From Parascedosporium putredinis (Eukaryota > Ascomycota > Sordariomycetes > Microascales > Microascaceae): a stretch of 64,000 nucleotides of DNA. The translations under genes were made by a program, and so were the position numbers. Below are positions 34,314 through 46,506 of this stretch, piece after piece. The notes under the pieces were generated by a model. It was not told the DNA's origin and made no database searches. It saw only the letters and a program-made list of their open reading frames with translations. The stretch lies in assembly GCA_949357655.1 (NCBI GenBank), contig CASHTG010000015.1:1364001-1428000 (forward strand). Reading direction: 5' to 3'. Positions within the stretch are counted from its first letter, which is position 1, and each line of letters opens with the position of its first letter.

Positions 34314-36005
34314 GATCGAATCTTCGCGTATTTTGACTACCTCGTGGGTTCGATGATATAACCGCGCCCCTGGTGAGGTCGTGCTGCTACTACGGTATGC
34401 TTCGAGATCGGGAACCCACGCTCTGTCCCGAAAGCGAGCTGTCAAAGAGCGGTACATAGTAGACGTAGGATATCTCCCCACTATAGCTGGTTCGGGTGAA
34501 GCAGGTGCGATAGACCAAGCAAGTGCATCTAACCTTCCCCCAATAGTGCTCGTCGCGACTCCAAGGAAGGAAGGACCTAGAAAGGCAGGGGTGGGGGCAC
34601 CCTCAAAAGAATCTGGAAAGTGCTATGGCCCCAAGACGCGCCAAAGACAAGCCTGCTATTGATGGAGAAGAGATCATCCCTAAGCAGTGCTCTTTCCACC
34701 TTGACGTATGCTTTCGGAGCCGCGGTAAAACTATCCTATCTCTGGGCAACTCTCCTCGAATAGCCAGATTAACGCGTAGTGTCCGCCCACCGGCATCGAG
34801 AGGATAGGCGTTAGGAGGGTGTTGCGAAATCGATGGCGAAGGGGCCAGCTGGACTTGAGGATATCAAGTTCTTTGGCTCAGCGCACCGATACCTTCAACG
34901 GCTCAACCTTGACAAGTCTCCTCTAACCGTACTTTGGCCATACTGTTGCCTCGTAACACTCTCGTAATCGTAAGACCGGCAGCTAAGCTTCGGAGTTATC
35001 AACGCCTCGAGTGTCGGCGCCACTTCACTCAAGAAGCAGAGGCTTCTGAAGAAAGAAGGGCCTCCCATCACCTTCGGATCTTGACTAAAGCCTTGCCCCT
35101 ACCCATTTGACCGTCAAGGGGTGGTTAGTTAGCGAAGGTCTTATTTCCTTTGGACCTCGAGAAACAGAGCGCAGAGAAAATTGATCTTTCCGACTTGCTA
35201 ACCCAGTGGGGCCGGGGCCTACGGGGCTGTACAAGCCTACACTCCGATATCAACCTCGGGATTCTCTCTTATGCTATGTAGCGCGCTCACTTCAGCCAGC
35301 CCCGGTGCTTCGACCAAACGGCTGACCGAGAGTTACCACTGAGCGTTTGAGACGGGGGCACACCTATAGACCAGGCTGGAGATCTTGGTGCGGAGCCTCG
35401 GCGCCTCGCTCCCTATATTGGGCAAAAGTAAGTTTTGCGGTCCTATCACCGACCGAGGATGCCTCATTCGTCGATACCAGCAGCAATGCATGTGGAGACG
35501 TAGGATGCGATAATTTTTTAATTAATGACTTCCGTCCTTGATTTTGGCTGGGTGTCGACGTCATCAGGACTTTGGTGATGGGCGGTGGGCCAATAATATG
35601 AGTGGTGCCCAACTGGCCTCATGACATCGTCATCGGCCCCCGCTAAAACCGACCCAGACCAATTGCTGGCCACAGTCCCTGGCCACAGTTCCCCTCATGA
35701 CATGGTGCCTCCGACCTCGAGTAGATTGCCATTGTTAATGACCCTTCCAGTCAGGGTCCAGAACACTAACATCTCAAGGAACGTGGTTCCCCTGACTGTG
35801 CATTCCAAGAGGCTGAGGGCAGGCTTATAATAAAGCCATGTCCACGCGAGGGATGTGGGCGGCTAGTACCACTTCGACACCTCGACGTTTGCCACTTCAT
35901 TTCCCCTTCGCCATCGGTGTAAAAGGTTTACTAGTTCAATTTCTCTCGCTACATTTGTTCCAACGGGGAACTACCTTCAAACGATTCGTTGTATAGCTTT
36001 GAATC
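34314..36005. other. 1.7 kb intergenic region
   Basis: Contains the promoter of the coiled-coil gene (left) and of the Pro-rich gene (right). The middle part (34500-35550) has short frames with no recognisable motif; its compositional look is of decayed sequence but I could not match a transposon family. Confidence 0.4.
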
Positions 36006-36674
36006 ATGGGTAAGAAGTACCAGTGCTGTTTTCTTAGCCGAACTCTCAACTAACAACTGACTAGCAGACTACCCTATCCACAAGCACAAAAGAGGATCTA
36101 CCTTGAAGGACCTCCGACTTATCCGTCAAGGACAGTCAAGAAGAAGATGACGATTGTCCATCTTCCACCTCCACCTTCTCCACCTCCTTGTCCATGCCCT
36201 CCTCCAATCATTGAGGTACCAGCTCCTCCGCCGCCGCCTCCCGTCTTCCTTCCCGAACCCCTCCCTCTTCCTCCTCCGCCTCCTATCATATGCGAGCCTG
36301 AGATCGAACCGGAGCCGCCTTGCATCATATCTGTGGATGTCGAGTCCTCCGGACGGTCTTCTAGATCCTCACGCTCGAGGAGGTCTCGGAGGAGAAGTCG
36401 GAGTCGGAGCCGGAGCCGCCATAGGGACCGGGAGGTCTATATCGAGAGAGAAAGGATTGTCCCAGTCGAAAGGGAGAGACTTGTCCCCATCCGAGTCCCC
36501 GTCCCGTACCCCGTTCCGGTCGAGAGGCGGATTGAGCCGAAGCCCGAACCACGACCTGCCTATCGCTACGTTGATGTGCCCGTGTACCACAGGCGAAGTC
36601 CTTCGCCGGAGAGTGTCTGTGAAGAAAGAGAGATCATCATTGTGGATGACCGGCGCCGAATCAGAGAGTATTAG
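36006..36674 (+). CDS. Proline-rich / Arg-Ser-rich protein, unidentified
   Basis: The clear coding part is a 175-codon frame from 36147 to 36674. It has a Pro-rich N-terminal half (HLPPPPSPPPCPCPPP), an Arg/Ser tract (SGRSSRSSRSRRSRRRSRSR), then a part with VPVERERLVPIRVPVPYPVP units and the end EREIIIVDDRRRIREY. The same frame is open upstream (KRIYLEGPPTYPSRTVKKK), so the start is probably earlier. An ATG at 36006 followed at once by a GTAAG donor, with an acceptor near 36066, would supply Met if one G were missing in the GGG at 36008-36010. The RS tract suggests nuclear or RNA-related function, but this is inference. I do not recognise a family. Confidence 0.55.
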
Positions 36675-39600
36675 AACTATGATGATGCTACTGGTGATGA
36701 TAATGATGATGACACAGAGTGATCACGCTCGCTGAGGCTACTGGAGCAGTTTCTCCTTCTTGTATGTTTTATTAGAATGTTTGAACCTGTCAACTGCGGA
36801 GCAGAGTTATGAGGGAAACGAATGTACCCATCAAGAATAGTCCATATACATATCTTAAATTAGGGTAACAGAACACTTTTTCAGAATCAGACTCTTTCCC
36901 CTGCAAGGGACAGATGCTAGATACAGTCCTATCTAGAGCGAGCTGGGACAGTGCCTGGTTGTTGCAATTAGTTAGGGAATCAAGTTACGATTTACCATCA
37001 TCACCAACGTCAACCGCATATTGACGTCGCATAGTAAATTAATCCATGGATCCGAGGTCGAAGTCAACAAATACTCGACTGTGAGAAGTAAAACAGATGA
37101 GTCGTTGTCCTGGTACCAATGGTAACTAATTCACCCTCTTTTCTCGCTCACGTTTCCCTCAATGTCAAAGACCCCCATGTATCTGATACGATCAGGATCG
37201 CGTCCTGGGCAGTGTGTGTCACGCGCCCAGGCTGCTGAGCATAGATTCGTCTGATAATATTTTTGTTGACATCTTTGGCAGCCAGCGTTTCACAAGGAGG
37301 GTTATGAGCCAGAAAGGGGCATTTTCCCACGTCTTCGGGGCTCGCTCTGGCGGAACTTCAGCAGACTTCAAGGCCCGTGGGTAGTGAGGGGCCAGCCGGA
37401 GGGTGCTGGAACGGGGAGAGTTGCATTGGGAAGCGGGCCGGCCGGGGTAGTGACTGACTGTTTGGAAGAGTCGACTTGACAGGAGGCTAAAGCTGCTGAC
37501 ATTCATCCAGGCGCCTTAATGACCAGGCGTAGTTGGTGGCTCAGGCATCGCCCTCTCTCGTCGAGCGTTACTAGTCAAGTTACGGGGTAACTATTATCTT
37601 TGCGTGTACTTCCTTCACAATTTTTCCTCTTCTTTGTTTACCATCTTTTTGTCCCTCTCGGGCTGCCAACGTTTTCTTGGGGGTGCACAAGGGTGGGTAG
37701 TGGAGTCTGGGGTTGCAGGAGTGGAGGATGCTGTCACTGACCCTTCTTCACCCTTGCGTCCTCCTCTTGGCGTACCAACCTTATCTCAAGCGGCCCACTG
37801 GGGACGCTCGTCGCATTCACCTGCCTCCCCTTTAAGCAGAACGCGACCCCCAAGAAAGAAAAGAAACCATGCCGCCACAATATTAGCTGGGCCGCTGCAG
37901 GGCTTGTTTTGTGTGCGAGAATAATCGCCATGGCGCAGTTGGTCCCATCTTAACCGTTCAGGCCTTGGCCCTTCTTGTGGGAGGCCACCATCTCATTGGG
38001 GGCCTTGTTTGACAGAATGTGAAGGACGGCCATGGCGAGCTACGAAGTAGTCTTGTGCCATCTTTACACGCACATTTTCTTTCTCGTGCCTTGTGCCGCC
38101 GTGCATGCAGAAAAAGATGAAACGGATTCGAGACTGCCGAAGAAGTTTTGCCGAGCCTGGGCGCCCATCAGCGCAGCGCCGAAGGCTGTGTTTCAGAATT
38201 CCTCCTCTGGGTGCAACTTACTTCCCGGGCGCCTTTTCGTTGGCTCGCTTGCGCTCTTCGGCAAGAACGGTGACCGGCGATTGATACCTGGTGGGGGTCT
38301 AGGCTGTGTCTCCGGGGGCTCTTGGCGGATGGTGAAGGCATTGATTGAGAGGCCTGGACTGTCTTTACTCGCCCGCGCTCGATTCACGGCATCGTGGTAG
38401 AGGTCGTGTGGTCTTGTCGAGGAAGGGGGGTGGGGGAGTCCAGGGGATGAGAAACATTGGTTTTCTTCACGGCCTTTAGAGAGGGAACATAGTCACAAGT
38501 CGCAGCTCCTCCCCGCACAAGGATACCGAATGCGTATGGTGATGAGAAAAGTTCCGAAGAACCACTATTCGGGGACCGAAGTCTGACGGACCCCTGGAAA
38601 AGCAACCCATGCAGCATTAGTTATGAATGAGTGGTACATACCATCCAGCCTCCGATAAGCCGAGCATATCTAGCTGGAGGAAAGAGAGCCTTTGGTAACG
38701 AGGTCGCCGGCTCGCGAGTCTAGACCGTAAATGAAGATGGTGGTAGGTGTAGGTTGTTTTGAACCGGTGTTCCGGGTGGTGAGGAAGATCAGGGCCCTGG
38801 CTCTGAAGAACGAATGGATGAGAGAGGGATGAGGAATCCAGAAACCCTCTTTGACGCTCGGCCGCTGGTCTTCCGCTCAAGATCGGCCCCGGTTTAGCTC
38901 ACATGCGATCCACCTCGGCGACCTGAGTCAGGGGTGATCATATACTTGTGCAACTCATATCTTCCCTCTTGATTCGATCTCGCGGCGCAGCAGAGATGGG
39001 AGACGTAATGAACCCCGAAGGCTGTGCTGGACATGATGCAGTCTTGGCACGAAGAGGTAAATGTGATTAAAGTTATTATTTTCTGGGTCCGGAGATCTTC
39101 TTTAACCCTCTTCTTCCGTGGTTTCAACACGACGGGTTTTCTCTTCGCCCCTGTTTCCTAATTTGCTTGCAGTCTCTCTCTGCTGCCTCTACGGGCTGCG
39201 CAGGACGCCATGGACTTGCTATCTTTCGCCAGCCCTCAAGTTGGTAAAGAATAGACACTTGATTTGCAGGCGTTCAAAGGAGGAAGCTATATGATATGAG
39301 CTCGACAACAACAGGTGGGGTACGCTGTCATGTTATTCACATCCGGTTGCCTGCACCGCTCTTTTTGGGGGCATCGCAGCCACTATGTGTGAGGGCCCGT
39401 CACTTTAGTAGAAGATGGATATCGCCACAAGCGACCCGGTGAGCCCCACGCAACATATCAGGGGCACAAGGGAGCTGTGCAACCTGTTGCGCGGATGACG
39501 AATCTGAGGTCGGCGAAACCCTGGGCATGGCTGCCGATCATGCCACTGGCGTCTTCCGCTGGAGGCTTGTCATGGCCGCTTCAATCTATAGATTCGACGG

Positions 39601-41474
39601 ATCGCGGCTCAACGGCCGGCGCTCCTGTGCTGGTAGAGCTTTCGCTAGTGAGAGCGAGTGTGTGTGCATGTACAAGATTCACCCCTTGGCGAGAGATATC
39701 ACTTCCTAGTGCCTAGGAGTGTTTTGTGATTCCGTCCTGTTTATTTCCCTTTCTTGTTTCTCTCTTATATCAATGTGACATAAATTTTTAAGATGAAGCA
39801 CTCCGTTCACCGCAGCTTTTACTGCCATCATCCCGGGCGCCAATATTTCGAGAACCCAGCTTCCAAATATAGATAGACCCGATCTGGGGAGGAGCCAATA
39901 CCGCAGCATGGCGCTTACTTGCCTAGGCGTAGCGCCTTCCTAGGGCTGGAGGCGTCGTTCCTTGAGCGAACAAAAAAGCAATATCAGACTGAAGAAAGGG
40001 CCCCGGAGTATTAGGAGTACTCGTTGAAGTCAAATCGGGTTAAGTACGCAATGCACGGCTGTGAGCTGGACCCTAGCTGCAAACGCGAGTGGAAGAAACT
40101 GTGCGTGTGCCGTGTCGAGTCTGAGATGATTGATCAATGTTGGCGAGACTGCACGTAGAGTTCCAAAACGATGGAGCAGTTGGCTCACTAACCAATAGGT
40201 AGATCGCGACGTCTCATCGGATTACTGGGCCATTTCCCCATTAGTCCTAAATTTCCACGCATCATCGATCCAATATTTCACCCGCCCGTTAAGCTAATAA
40301 TGGGAAACGAGAGAGAGAAAAACCGAAAAAAAGAACCCTGTCCAGTATCGAGGAGGCGCTAAAGTAGGCTGCTGAGTTCAGCAATGGCCGACGAACAGAT
40401 TTTGCAAGTTGGACAGCACAATCAATCGATCAATTCAATGTACTTTAATCCATTGGATCCACTGGCCCGCCAAGAGCACGCGTTGCCTGCCCGGGTCTGT
40501 CAACATTGCGTGGATGAAGTGAGCCTCTTGAATCGGCGACCCAATTTTTGGATCGGAAGACCGGGTACCAGCCTGGGAGGAGTCAGGACAGGATGAAGAC
40601 AGCAGAAGATTCGCCTGCAGGGCTTCTATGCTTGTTACCCTTACCACCTCCTTCCTGTGAGATAATGACGCGCATACTGCCATGCCAACATCTACATGTA
40701 GGCAGTAGCTCTTCAGTGCCCAAGCCTGTCCGTTGAAATCGAGCGCCAATCGGCCGGCCAGCCTAATGGCAATGTGTAGGGGTATAAGGATGGCCTAGGC
40801 TCCGATAGGCCCTCGACAGGAGGGAAAACCTCGTCCTTGGACCAAGAAATGTTGCGCGGGTAAAGAAAAGGTTCTTGCGCGTCGTTTCACTCATATTCGC
40901 CTTCATTTCACTATCTAAGCCCCAAAACTGGGGAGTATGGTGGACTTGTGGACTTGTGGCCTTGATGGAAGAATTTATCCTCGAGTCTCGTTTCGTGGTG
41001 ACACGCCAGTCAGGTTAGGGCTGCGAGCTCATTCATTGGGCAGCAGAAATGGGCAGGATCCAAGGAATATTTCTAGCGGTGATGGAGTTTCATGTTTGGT
41101 ACTGTCCATTCTCCTCCCTCTTGCTTTCCACGACGAGCAATTATATGAAGATACATGGATGCATTCATCTGCGAACTTATATTGAAAGTAACGGTCTGGG
41201 TTCTCTCGTCTCTGGGCTTGTGGCTTGGCCCTTCTCCCCTTTTCCTGGGTAGGGGATTGGTTGCCGCGGCTAGGAGAGCCGTGAAACATCTTGCATCCGT
41301 TGATTCGTCTAGGAGTCGGGATGAAAGGGATGAGGCGAGCCCCTAAATTCAGAAGATAAATTTCGGCACACAAGTACCTTCCTTGAGAAGTGATTTAAAC
41401 ACATTGAACGGTGGGCTCGAGGTGGCAAAAGATGGCTTTGCACAAAGCCATGTTGAGGTTGAAACCAGGTTGTC

Positions 41475-41498
41475 TAGCTTGCCTAGCTTGCCTAGCTT
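41475..41498. repeat. TAGCTTGCC tandem repeat
   Basis: Nearly three copies of a 9-base unit in the long gene-poor interval. Short and perhaps neutral. Confidence 0.8.
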
Positions 41499-41880
41499 TG
41501 AATATGATCCTGTCTGGGCTTGCCTAAGACTCGACCGCATACTTTAGCTGTGAGAATGTCTTGCTTCCACGGGAGGAAACACTTGGAAGGCCGTCAGGCT
41601 CCTGGCTGATCCATTCAGCACATTTGCAGTATTAATAATGGGGTGCTGGAAAGTGAGATCAAGATGGGATGGATTGATGGTGGATCCACTGGATCTGGAC
41701 AGCGAGACACGATCGATTGATAGCGCCCCGTGGACCGGACCCCACGCTCCCTGCCCAGTCCCTGGTGGTCTCGGCCTGGCTGAATCGTCTCATTGAGCGA
41801 GATCAAGTTAGGGGTCGGGGTCCAACCGCCGTAGTAGCCAATGCCGAACGGGACTACACTATGACTGATTAAGTTTTGTT

Positions 41881-41923
41881 CTCTCTTTCTTTCTTTCTTT
41901 CTTTTTTCTTCTTTTCTTTTTAG
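41881..41923. repeat. (TTTC)n / T-C-rich tract
   Basis: A pyrimidine tract made of TTTC units followed by T-rich sequence. It could be a core-promoter-like CT tract, but no gene follows that I can support. Confidence 0.7.
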
Positions 41924-44900
41924 TATAGAGCAGGTTTTGAGGTGTGGGCTTTAATTCGGCTGCTATCAAGTCAATCACTCGCAGTGTCTGTCAGGGGCCA
42001 GCGTAGGTACTTGATGTCGGCTCAGTCGGCCTTGCATCCCAAAACATTGAGAGCCCCGTCAGGAAGCCGAAGCTAAAGTACTTTGCATTCAATGTTGTAT
42101 GTAAGCCTGCTTTCTGCGAGATTATGTGGTTGTGATAATAAGTAATTATAACAAATACGAGCATGTTGGAAATAAGGCGGTAAGGACTCGAAGGGTTGGT
42201 CGAAGTGGGAGGCGGCTCAGCCGCCGGCAGCATCAAATTTGATTTGCAAGGACTCCTCGGCCGTCATGGAACACTGATCGAGAGGGTTATGGACGGTTCG
42301 TCGGCATGGCAGCAATTGAATGCGGGCATCCAGGAGGCGGCCAGCCACCGCGAGCCCGGAGACGGAAACTGCTGGCTTGTGCGGCGTTGCTTCCATGGGC
42401 GCCTGACACGGGTAGAGGACAACAGCGCTTTGTTGAACGTGGAGAAAGGCGAAGCTGGCCGGGTAGGCGCAGACGGGGCCATACTGCGCGCCCCGGGAGG
42501 CGTCAACGAACCCCAACACTAAGGCATTATTACCCCATATTATCCTACTGGATCAGTGCTGGATGGATGGGTAATTGTGATCAAACACTTGCTTTTTTGT
42601 TTTTCCTCCTGCTTTTTTGTGAAGGCTGGACCCTGTGCGGACCTGTGCGCAGCATGCCCTGTCAATCGATCGGTTGCACCATTAGACAAAGCACTCACTC
42701 ATCCACCTCCTTCGTAGTAATATCAATTACGCACAGAAATATCAGGTGAAATGCTTCGTACAGTCGCACCTGAGTGTACAAGTGCTTGCTCTTGACTGGC
42801 GGACAACATCGATAGAAGACTAACGGTTTTTCAAGCCATACCCCGGTAACCCCAGGTATTTGCGGATGGGCCCTTGTCAACTGATGGGGGAAGGGCAGGA
42901 AAGCACCGTCTTTTTCTTCCTCTCTCTGTTCTTTTCCCCTCTTTTTTATCGGCCCTCTGGAGTGTACCTGCACCACCATGCAGGGGAGGACCGTGTGGGT
43001 GCTGACAGGCCTTGTCTCCAGAGAATCAGTGCTGGAAAACTTGGCGAGCCTTTTCCGCCTGGTCCCTCGTCTTTTAGGTTAGAGTACCTGCAGCACTAGC
43101 GCCAAACCTCCTGCATGATACATGACGATGGGAAATGGGATTTTCCTCCGCTCTCGATCGGACAAGACAAGAACAAGGGATGTCCAATGATTTTTCCCTG
43201 GAGCATGTATTCTTGCCCAGATGGATGGGGGTTTTGGATAAGGCCGCCTGCCCGTTAGTAATTGATGCGTTCTGCGCGGAAGGAGGGCGGGCCTCGGCCA
43301 GCTCGGGCGAGAGGGGCGAGGCGGTTGCTTCTCGAGAGATTTGACATTGCGCTGATGGCTGGCCCACATCCTGGAATGCGAGCAAGCCCGATTTTCTGGG
43401 CAAGGTGATGATAGTAATACTAATAGCCAGCTGTCGTGTTCTCGTGGCGCCTCCACGGGCTTGCCAAGAGCCGAGCTCAGATCGGAATTTCCCAGGGTGG
43501 GGCTGCCCTCGTTTAAGAGGCCTTCTCAATATTGGCACACTTATCTCGTGGATCGAGGTTAGTGCATTTGATCTCGACATGTAGCAATCGATATTAATGG
43601 AGTGAACGCCTGGCTGTCCTAGCTGAGCCCACCACGCCGTCTCCCATCTCATTCAATCCTTTGCCTGGTGCTGTTGCAGAGATTAACACCATTTTTGTCT
43701 TGTGACAGGTTGTACGACCGTGCTGCCTTCGACCGTGCATCTCGAGCTTGAGAGCACGCGCCGGCAGGTTGTCAATGCAGTTGATCGGCGTGGCCTGTCC
43801 CAAGCCCCTCAAACAACCTTTGGCTTGGCCTAGACAGCCAGAGACTTATTGGCTGGACTCTTTTCAACGATCGCGGTGTCCAGCGGCGAGGTAATACTCT
43901 CAGACGCCTTCTGCATCAAGCTAGCCTGCCGGCGGTGTCGTTGTCGATGGCGTCGGTTAGATGCATGGCCGAGCTTGGCAGTTCTCGCCCAGCCTGATGA
44001 AAGGAAAGCCTCATGCACCGAAAGACTCTAAAGCTGTGGAGGCTGCGTCTGGGCTGCCGAGTACTTGAAGACAAGTTAATATTAACGCTCGTGTGCTGAG
44101 TCGGTTAATGACTCTTGATTGAACGCCGCCTCTTTTCTTTCTTTTTCCCCTCAATAGCTATACATCCCAGGGCGGTGGAGCTTTGTCTTGGAGTGACAAG
44201 AGGCCCTCCGCCGCCCAAGGAAGGGACAAAAAGTCCATTCCGCACAAGTGATACCAGTCTCGAAACCAATTGAATGGCCGAAAGGGAGATAATGGCACTG
44301 GAGTCCGGCTGTCAGCACCCGACCTTTTTCATCCCTTGATCAAGCCCCTATCCCGCGCGCCCCTTGTGTGCCAAAGGGTGTCTGACCGCCCTTCTACCCT
44401 TCCCCCACCTTATCAATTGGGGTGGGCTGCCAAACCCCGTCGCCAACCGTCGCATTGCTCGCCATGTCACAGGCTGCACTCCAAACAGTCCGAGACTCCT
44501 GGATCCAAAGTCCTCGATTGCAGCCGCTTCCCCCAAAACAGAACGAAAACATTGACTCCTTGATAATGATGGTACAACGAGCGTTGTTTCTTGGGCGCGG
44601 CGTTTGGTGGCAGCGACATTTCGCCCTCCCAATCTTCGAGCTTGACCCCATTGGGCGTGTTGTGGGGAGGGGGAAATGCAGGAAAAGAATCAAGGCGGGA
44701 GGTGATTTCTCTCGCACTCTCTTGAGGTGAAGAGAGTGGCCTTCTTGAGCGTTTGCTTGATGGTGAAATTGATCCTGGGAAACTTGGCCCAGACTGTTCA
44801 GGATCTTCGTCTCAACGTCCTCCCACTGTCCTGGCTCTTCGCCTCCACTGTTTGAGTGTGATGGTTGATTGGATGCTGGGCTATCCAGGTTCCTCGTCCC

Positions 44901-46506
44901 GCGCTCCCATGCTTGGTCAATACACAAGTGCCAGATTACTTTACTCGTTCAAGTACCCCTGTACATCGAACTGGGAGGCGCCGCTGAGAGCAGAATGCTC
45001 TTCCAGTCCAAATTGCCTCGCTCGCCGTGTTGAGCAAAGTGGCTGGGACAAGACCGGAATAGTGTCTCCTTGGGGGCTCCTTGAAGGGGCGCGCAGTTGG
45101 AACTGTCTGGCATGTATCGAGGTACTTGGTCCGTGTCCCACCCATGGGCGAGGTACAATGCGATACTCTCTCATCTTCATTTTCCGTCGTGTACATCAAT
45201 GGATGCATCCACAAGCCTGCCTTAGTCTAGACCAACTCCCCTTGCCCCTGGCTCATCATTGTCGCGGTACCGCACCTCGCGCTCTTTCATCCCGCATTGC
45301 ACTTGCACCTCGGACATGGAACGAAACTAGATCCTGATGTACCGTTGCGACAAGCAGGCAGGATTGCAACCTCTGTACACTACACTGCACCATATACCAT
45401 CCTCCCCCACTGTCTTCTTTGTCGCTGCATGGGGCCTTTTGAAAGGGCTTTCCATGTCCCTTTCGTCTTTCGTACCTTGTTCTTCGGTGGCACATTAATG
45501 AAATAGGGCAAACGATTGTTACAATCTTGTCCAAGTGCGAGCTGGGCCTGGGCGACAAGTGGTACCATTGATGTACATGACCTGACGCCGTTCTTCGCCC
45601 TTCCCTTCGGCTGGTGTTTCTGGACCAGTACTTTCTTCCGCTGTCTGCGCGACTGTTCTGACAAGCAAGGTCCCTACTCTAATTTCATACTGCCGCGCTA
45701 CAGAAGACCCAGGAAACACAATCCCAGTGTCCCCACCCCCTTTGCATTTCCTCTAGCCGTCCTGCTCTCACTTCCGTGCCATCCTGTCTGTGTTTGATTT
45801 CATCGATCTTTTTTTCCCTGGCCACCTTTTTCTTCTCCCCTCCTCACCTTCCTTACCACGACCTGTCGTCCTCACAACGATTCGTACCTGGCCTTAGGAC
45901 CAAGGCTTTCTCGTGGCGTCATTTTATGTTTTTCCTCGAGTCGTCTTCTGGTTCAGGACGCAAACGATTTCGACAATCAAGATAATCAAGACGGAAAGGA
46001 ACAAAAAAGGAATCGCCAAACAGGAGGGACGAAGGTGCGCGAAACCCATTCCATTGTTCTCAGCACGCCCCTTCCAACTCGCCCGCAATCTTCTAGCTTC
46101 CACGTCGATGCCTCTTGTTGGCGAATTTTTTCAAATCTGCTGGTGCATGGGGCTTTGCCATAACTAACGCGTACATCTTTTGTTGCACTGCAGACCCGAT
46201 TCTTCCCCAACTCGTGTTCTAGTCGACAGCCTTCAAAAACTGGCGACGGTTGCGACTTGCAACGATACCCCCAACGTGGTCACTGTTTTTGTACGGTATC
46301 TATCCCGAGGTACGGCCATTGGTATTGTTCTCGGCGCGAGGCGGGCTCGTTTTTGCAACTAACACAAGTGTGTGACTAGACGGCGTCGAATCGCACCCTC
46401 GCCGGATGACTGAATACCAGCTTCGACTTGCTTGCACTTACGAAAGCCTCTTGTAGGCTACAACAACCTTTTTCTGCCCTCGAGATCAAACCACGGTGTT
46501 GCCATC

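Larger units (their letters stand above)
36675..46506. other. 9.8 kb interval without a recognisable gene
   Basis: Many short frames occur on both strands but none has a domain, a convincing start or sustained coding character. The best candidate is a GC-rich patch at 42190-42530, open in several overlapping frames. Simple repeats lie at 41475-41498 and 41881-41923. GATCC-containing words occur at 37042, 40448 and 41680. The right end is CT-rich (45740-45860) and probably includes a long leader of the RhoGAP gene. I see no tRNA, rRNA or transposon here. Confidence 0.5.

Noticed and set aside
36850..36856. TTAGGG telomere-like unit
   Set aside because: A single copy only, well within expectation by chance.
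38032..38400. 122-codon frame whose start looks like a signal peptide (CHLYTHIFFLVPCAAVHA)
   Set aside because: The rest has no domain or regular cysteine pattern, and the frame lies in sequence with overlapping open frames; a chance frame is more likely.
44394..45337. Overlapping frames of 177 (-) and 194 (+) codons
   Set aside because: Neither has an ATG start with good context or any family likeness; they appear to be chance frames in moderately GC-rich DNA.
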